A stretch of DNA of 64,000 nt, taken from positions 33,501-97,500 of the forward strand of contig JAKOGI010000816.1 in NCBI GenBank assembly GCA_029747015.1. The letters are read 5' to 3'. Position numbers and translations under genes: made by a program. The stretch is from Carnegiea gigantea. Lineage: Eukaryota; Streptophyta; Magnoliopsida; Caryophyllales; Cactaceae. Under the pieces are notes generated by a model. That model was not told the origin of the DNA. It searched no databases and saw only the letters and a list, made by a program, of their open reading frames with translations. This document shows, one piece after another, positions 59,101-64,000 of the stretch. The first letter of the stretch is position 1. Each line of letters starts with the position of its first letter.

Positions 59101-62100
59101 TTACTTCAAACCCTCATTGAGGCCTGGTGGCATCCCTAAGCTTTGGGCAAGATTGCTCATTCTCTCTTTCATGGCCTGATAAAGAACAAAGCACATATTA
59201 CTCCCAGTGAATCATGTGCAATAATATAAGAATAGAACACAGATTCATTCAATGGTCTCTTGCCTGCACACTTTTCTGGTGCGCATCTTTGTATGCCTCA
59301 GTAACCAAGAGGGAGAGTTTCTGATATACATTAACATTTGTTATTCAGCATGAAGTTCCATGTATGAAAGGAAAACAATCATAAAGATGTATAAGAGACT
59401 TACTTCAGCTCCTAGTTCCAATGCAGCTTCAGTTATCTCTGTTCTAACTGGTTGTTGATTGCCGGAAAGTGTCACCTATAACAGAACATTCATTAATAAA
59501 GGTATAGCCTAGCAAATTCTTAAGCAAATCCAAAAAATAGTATACGATTTCAACCCTTGGATCAATGTAACTTTGTCCACTATTAATACAACTCAAGGGG
59601 TGGTATTGATAATTTTTTTAAGCTTTGGGTCATAATAGATTACTGCAAAATATCTCACTAAACTATTCTATACTGTTTTTTTCCCCCTATTAGACAGTAA
59701 ATAGACTCTATACCCCCTCAAATTTAGGATCTAATGCGAATGGTTTTACTGCACCTGAATTGGAGGTATAAAGGACCCCTGCCGCCCAGCCGGGGGAGGG
59801 GGTGTTCTAAAGCATCTAATCAGGCAAATTGGTTTCCTTTGGTTACTTTGAATGATCAGCCAAAAAAGAAAAAAAGAAACAATCAAGCAGTCCTGTCTCG
59901 TGATTTGCAAGAAAAAAGGCATACCTTAATGAGCTCTCCTTCACAATAACCATCAAACTCTGCCCTGTGTAATAGAATGCAACAGTAAACGAAACTTTTC
60001 TCAGTTAAATTAACATAGGAAAAACAATAATACTTCAAATCTATTGTGATAGATCATCACATACGCAGCCAGCTCTTTTTGCACTTTTACAGCTTCAACT
60101 TGGACTACCATCTGAGCCTTTTTCACCGTCTCATATAGATTTTGCATGTTACCCAAGATTCCAGCCTATACCAATTTAACAATATTGACACAAGTAAGGC
60201 TTAGTTCTCTTAGACTTATTTTTTGAAGAATAAGTTCAGATAAGTTCAGTTCATAAGTTCAGTAAATAAGTTCAACAAATAAGTTCAAAATAACGTTCAG
60301 TAAATAAGTTAAGAATAAGTTCAGCAAATAAGTTCAAAAATTTGTTTTTAATAAGTTCAGAATATCTTCAATTCAGAATAACTTCAACAAATAAGTTTAG
60401 AATAAGTTCAACAAATAAATTCAGAATAAGTTCAGTTTAAAATAAATTCAAACAATATAAATTGAAGAGAACGAGGTGCCTTGGTGCATGTTATTTGCAG
60501 ATGACATCGTTCTTATCGATGTGACCAGACAGGGGGTGAATGAAAGGTTGGAGAGTTGGAGGCATACGCTGGAAGTTAGGGGTTTTCGGTTAAGTAGATC
60601 AAAAACGGAATACCTCCATTGCTGTTTCAGTGGTAGGATAGAAGAGGGGGGAGAAATCACTCTGGATGGGAGGGTGATACCAAAGGTTGCTAAATTTAAA
60701 TATCTGGGCTCGATCATCCAGCAAAATGGAGATATTGACGAGGATATTAGCCGGCGGATAAGAGTGGGTTGGCAAAAGTGGAAGTCAGCGTCAGGGGTAC
60801 TGTGTGACAAGAGAGTGCCCCTAGGATTGAAAGGCAAAGTCTATCGGATGGTAGTTAGACCGGTTGTTCTCTATGGATCGGAGTGTTGGCCTCTAAAGAA
60901 GACGCAGGCCCAAAGGTTGATGGTAGCTGAGATGAGAATGATCAGGTGGATGTGTGATTTTACGAGATTGGACAGAATTAAGAATGGAGTAATCAGAAGC
61001 TTAGTTGAAGTGATCCCCATAGAGGAGAAGATGAGGGAATCGAGGCTCAGATAGTTCGGCCACGTAAAGAGGAGAAGTATGGCCGCTCCAGTGCGGAGGT
61101 GCGAGATGATCGTCCCCCCCGCTGGAAAGAGAGGGAGGGGTAGACCGAAGAAGAGCCTAGAGAAAATGGTTAGAGAGGACCTGAGAGTTGCCGGTCTAAC
61201 GGAGGACATGACTCAGGATAGGAGGTTGTGGTGGGATAGGATTAAGGTCTTTGATTGTAGGGGACCGGCCGCGTAGGTGGTAGTAGCTTCGGTGGGGTGG
61301 GGCGGGTAGGGTTGGATTTTGGTGTGCTTGTCTACAGGTCGTGCTGTTCTGGGATGTGAGGCATCTAGCGCCCCTGGTCGATTGAGGTATGTCTCCGCTC
61401 CTTGTTTATTTGCTCTCCGGCACATTTTCTCCTCCTTGGTTTTTGGTTTGCAATCGTTTTCTCTATAAACCTTTTTCCAAAAAAAGAACTGTTTTGTGGG
61501 TCTTAAGGAATCAACCTCTCTATGGGTAGGAATACCGGTAGGGGTAAGATTGCCTACAACTAGATCTCCCCAGACCCCGCGAAAGCGGACCCACACTGGG
61601 AGTTGTTGTTGTTGTTGTTGTTGTTGTTGTATAAATTGAAGAGAACAAGCCCTAACCCACCTGAACAAGACAGCAGGAAAAACAAATGATTGCGGGCAGG
61701 GGTGGTATTGAATACGGGAATGCCCAAAAATAAATGGGGCCCCGTTACCCATGAGATTAGTGGAAGGGGCGAAGTATGGTCTGTTGTACCAGACTGCACC
61801 AGGTTGCCTCTGCTAACTGGCTGCAATGGTTCTGAAGTGAAAAAGATCTTCTGAACTGAACATCAAGAGGAGGTAGCCAGGGACACAACACGTGTCCAGC
61901 TGTTCCGCACTAGAATTAACTTAGCCTTGGAGGGAGAGCACTAGAAACCAATCTTTAAGAACAAATGTCGAGCAACTTGTATAATTAAAGAGGTAGGACA
62001 ACAGGAGAGGAGGCTATGCATCCTAATTCACATAATTCTGTCCATATGAGATCCTATTACACAACAACAACAATACCACCTCCCAGTGTAGGTCCCGCTT

Positions 62101-64000
62101 TCGCAAGGTCTGGGGAGATCCAAATGTAGGCAGCCTTACCTCTACCAGCATCTCTGCCCGTAGAGAGGCTGATTCCACGAGACCCACAAAAACAAGATTT
62201 TTGTGCAAATATTTTGTAGAAGAGGGCTTTTGAGGAAATATTAAATGAAAAACTACGGTTACGCGAATAAAACAGGGGGTCGAAACTAACCAAATATAGG
62301 TTGCTCTACCAAATATGGGCTGCTGTCATTCAGCTAGATAAACGACCTTGCCACGTTAGATCAGGGCCTTCAAAAGGGCCTGCTTAATCACACCAATCTA
62401 CAATTTGCCAATAGTAATATAGGATCCTCATACACCCATAGCAAGAATTAATCAACTTTCAGATTCTAAGGCATGGTTACAAACCATGGATCAGAACGTT
62501 GAACATTCACATGTATGAAGAGAGAGATAATCCTTTAACATCTCTGTGCACATAGACTTAAGTACCAATCTACAAGACAGTTGGATGAAATTTATTCCAA
62601 AATGTAGAAGTAAGCCAACCTTTGAAGATGAATCATCACCATTATCCTTATCATCCTTTTTCCCTCCAAATAAACCATAAACACGTACTGATCTTGAGCT
62701 ACTCCCTGGCTTATCATGTGCCCATGATAAACAAGGGTGGACAAGAGGACTGCCATTTCGGTATAAGTTGCCTGCAAAGCATTGGAAGATTATGAGTTTG
62801 CGCATACATCAGGGCATCCAAAAATTGCATATCACCTTTTTACACGTACATTACTACAACAAACACACCAGCGACATTCAAAGAGCAGACAAGTAACAAA
62901 TAGTCATGAAATTGGAAAGATTATATAAAAATATATCCACGGTTTGAGATTCACATAATACCAAGTGGTGATCACACCTCAAGTAGAGCCTGGAAAGGTC
63001 AGGGTGCACAAAACCTTACCTCTAGCACATCAAGATTGTTTCTAGAGAGGCCTTTGGCATTCACCAAATAAAATGAGTAAGGCCTCAAGGTTAAGTTCCC
63101 GTTAATGGGCACAGTTTCACCCTTTCCAACTTTAATTGCAATAAAAATTGATTTCAACATCCAAAAAGCCAACCTAGCAGCACGGGTTTTTGCTGTAAAG
63201 GTGTAGTCGGGTCCAAAATATGCAGATTATAAAATGCAACCTATATTACCAACTGTTGCAGCAAAAGCAGAAAATCTTGAGACTAAAGGGCAACTTTATA
63301 TCCAAAACAGAATCCCTGGAAAATCTATCAGCAAAGATACAGTACCATTTGCACATTCTTAACGAACGATGAATTCAGGATCAAGACTGAGAGCAGAAAA
63401 CTAGTCAGGAATCACGATACATCTTGGTTATTAAAGTCAATATTAGGAGCATAGCCAGTAATATCTACACAATTTATGATAAAGGAGTTCGAAACAGTCA
63501 GAATTGCCTTATTTGAATATGAAATATGTTAAGGTATAATCACACTACATCTCCATTTGACCCCACTTTAGGAATCCATGGTAGGATCGTTGCCATCAAA
63601 ACAAGCATCAGTCCTATGCATCCAATTCAGGCACTCGCAGAAATAGAATCCATATAAGCAATAACAATGCATATGTCCAAAATATCACCCAACACCAATT
63701 GGATAAAACTAATTCCTTCACAAAGCTGCAAATTAAAGCATCAAGTTGCAATTTTGACGCCTTTCTGGGTAAATATCCAGAGAATTCACTAAGAAAACAA
63801 ATGACCCATATAATAACAGGTATACAACATCGAAATTTAGAAAACAACTAGATACCCAACACCAAATTAAGCAGAAAGAACACCAAGAAACAGAAATGAA
63901 TTTACAGTGGGATAAACAAGCAAAGCTAACGAAGCTGTTGCTGGGAAAGGGAAGGAAAGAGCACTTACAGAAGGATAGCGAAGAAGGGTTAGCATTTCTG
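59101..64000 (-). CDS. STIC2: Chloroplast nucleoid-associated-like protein STIC2 (YbaB/EbfC family), 5' end off window
   Basis: Exons: 64000-63969 (partial), 62771-62620, 60165-60065, 59964-59925, 59475-59404, 59320-59264 and 59175-59101. Phases join throughout. The core is recognisable as the plant YbaB/EbfC protein: GILGNMQNLYETVKKAQMVV, AEFDGYCEGELIKVTLSGN, EITEAALELGAEKLSLLVTEAYKDAH and MKERMSNLAQSLGMPPGL. In Arabidopsis STIC2 (At2g24020) is a stromal protein that suppresses tic40 defects and works with Alb3/cpSRP54 in thylakoid membrane protein targeting. The region before GKKDDKDNGDDSSSK is Ser/Arg-rich and fits a transit peptide. The intron after exon 6 starts with GC (CAG|GCAAGAG) instead of GT. 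The 2.45-kb intron 2 holds a MITE with a nested LINE. Confidence 0.93.
59176..59263 (-). other. GC-AG intron of STIC2
   Basis: Donor AG|GCAAGAG at 59264/59263 and acceptor TTATCAG at 59176. Both exon ends keep the conserved KSVQ|AMKERM junction of the family. No GT donor nearby would preserve it. Confidence 0.85.
60228..60455. repeat. AATAAGTTCA minisatellite-like repeats
   Basis: A dozen or more imperfect copies of AATAAGTTCA, mostly spaced by AACA or AGAA, forming the body of the MITE. Confidence 0.8.
60456..61646 (+). mobile_element. 5'-truncated RTE-type LINE
   Basis: Body 60473-61629 (about 1.16 kb), flanked by the exact 17-bp duplication TATAAATTGAAGAGAAC at 60456-60472 and 61630-61646, and ending in a (TTG)8 tail. 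It encodes the C-terminal part of a reverse transcriptase: FADDIVLID at its start, then KFKYLGSIIQQNGDI, RPVVLYGSECWPL and RMIRWMCDFTRLD. The frame at 60476-61054 stops at a TAG, and GKRGRGRPKKSL follows in the same reading phase (61079-61276). The perfect target duplication implies a recent insertion. It cannot move by itself. Confidence 0.92.
62061..62220 (-). mobile_element. RTE-type LINE 3' end fragment
   Basis: (CAA)n followed by CACCTCCCAGTGTAGG and GGTCTGGGGAGATCC, then GACCCACAAAAACAAG. The complement closely matches 61480-61610 of the LINE at 60473-61629. It is a second, minus-oriented copy in the same STIC2 intron, reduced to the 3' UTR. Confidence 0.7.
62772..63968. other. STIC2 intron 1
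   Basis: About 1.2 kb of AT-rich intron. Around 62980-63055 a weak match to the RTE/SINE-type phrase (CTGGAAAGGTCAGG ... CCTTACCTCTAGC) is visible. No exon was recognised. Confidence 0.6.

Larger units (their letters stand above)
60195..61655. mobile_element. Tourist-like MITE split by a LINE
   Basis: The ends GGCTTAGTTCTCTTA (from 60198) and the complement of GAAGAGAACAAGCCC (to 61652) form an imperfect terminal inverted repeat flanked by TAA (60195-60197 and 61653-61655). The MITE proper is about 280 bp and consists largely of degenerate AATAAGTTCA repeats (60228-60450). An RTE-type LINE sits inside its right terminal repeat. All lies in STIC2 intron 2. Confidence 0.65.

Noticed and set aside
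1..64000. Prokaryotic-type systems, CRISPR arrays, operons, phage defence islands
   Set aside because: The window is plant nuclear DNA with spliced genes; no regularly spaced repeats or clustered small ORFs of that kind exist here.

Overview
The window is nuclear DNA from a flowering plant, most likely a eudicot. Genes are split by GT-AG introns, gene density is low (about one gene per 10 kb), the intergenic DNA is AT-rich and full of transposon remains, and every recognisable product is a plant family member. No operons, CRISPR arrays or other prokaryotic features are present. I could not settle genus or family.

Layout, left to right. (1) 1-6196, minus: 5' part of a spatacsin (SPG11-like) gene; exons 1 and 2 are visible, with a 5'-truncated L1-type LINE in intron 1, and the gene runs off the left edge. 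(2) About 7200-16650, minus: a decayed endogenous pararetrovirus (Caulimoviridae) with promoter, poly(A) signal, protease, reverse transcriptase, RNase H, putative movement-protein and coat-protein remains. It is split by a 3.2-kb LTR-like insertion at 11370-14574. (3) 17701-25122, plus: a DYW-type PPR gene (At3g15130-like). A complete 3.7-kb hAT element, with an intact transposase on the opposite strand, lies just 5' of its ATG, probably inside a 5'UTR intron. (4) 26241-29827, plus: an unprocessed pseudogene of the BTB/NPH3 gene found further right, carrying a LINE fragment. (5) 30500-30775: a displaced fragment of spatacsin exon 1. (6) 31572-35572, minus: a seven-exon phospholipase D with a signal peptide (SP-PLD type). 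(7) 37330-38300: an unassigned GC-rich ORF island. (8) 38594-43926, minus: the intact four-exon BTB/NPH3 gene, parent of the pseudogene and in inverted orientation to it. (9) 43927-50520: intergenic, with an RTE 3' fragment and a Tourist-like MITE. (10) 50611-54686, plus: a seven-exon TM9/EMP70 (TMN) gene. (11) 55219-55563, minus: a small single-pass membrane protein gene. (12) 59101-64000, minus: the chloroplast YbaB/EbfC protein gene STIC2, 5' end off the window, with a GC-AG intron and a LINE nested in a MITE in its longest intron.

The genes serve unrelated pathways (lysosome/endosome-type membrane function, organelle RNA editing, lipid hydrolysis, auxin/phototropism-type signalling, Golgi/endosome membrane, plastid protein sorting) and do not form a system. 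The interest lies in the layered insertions: hAT in a gene leader, LTR in virus, LINE in pseudogene, LINE in MITE in intron. Exon coordinates were derived by hand from splice consensus, phase and family conservation, and should be good to the base where stated.
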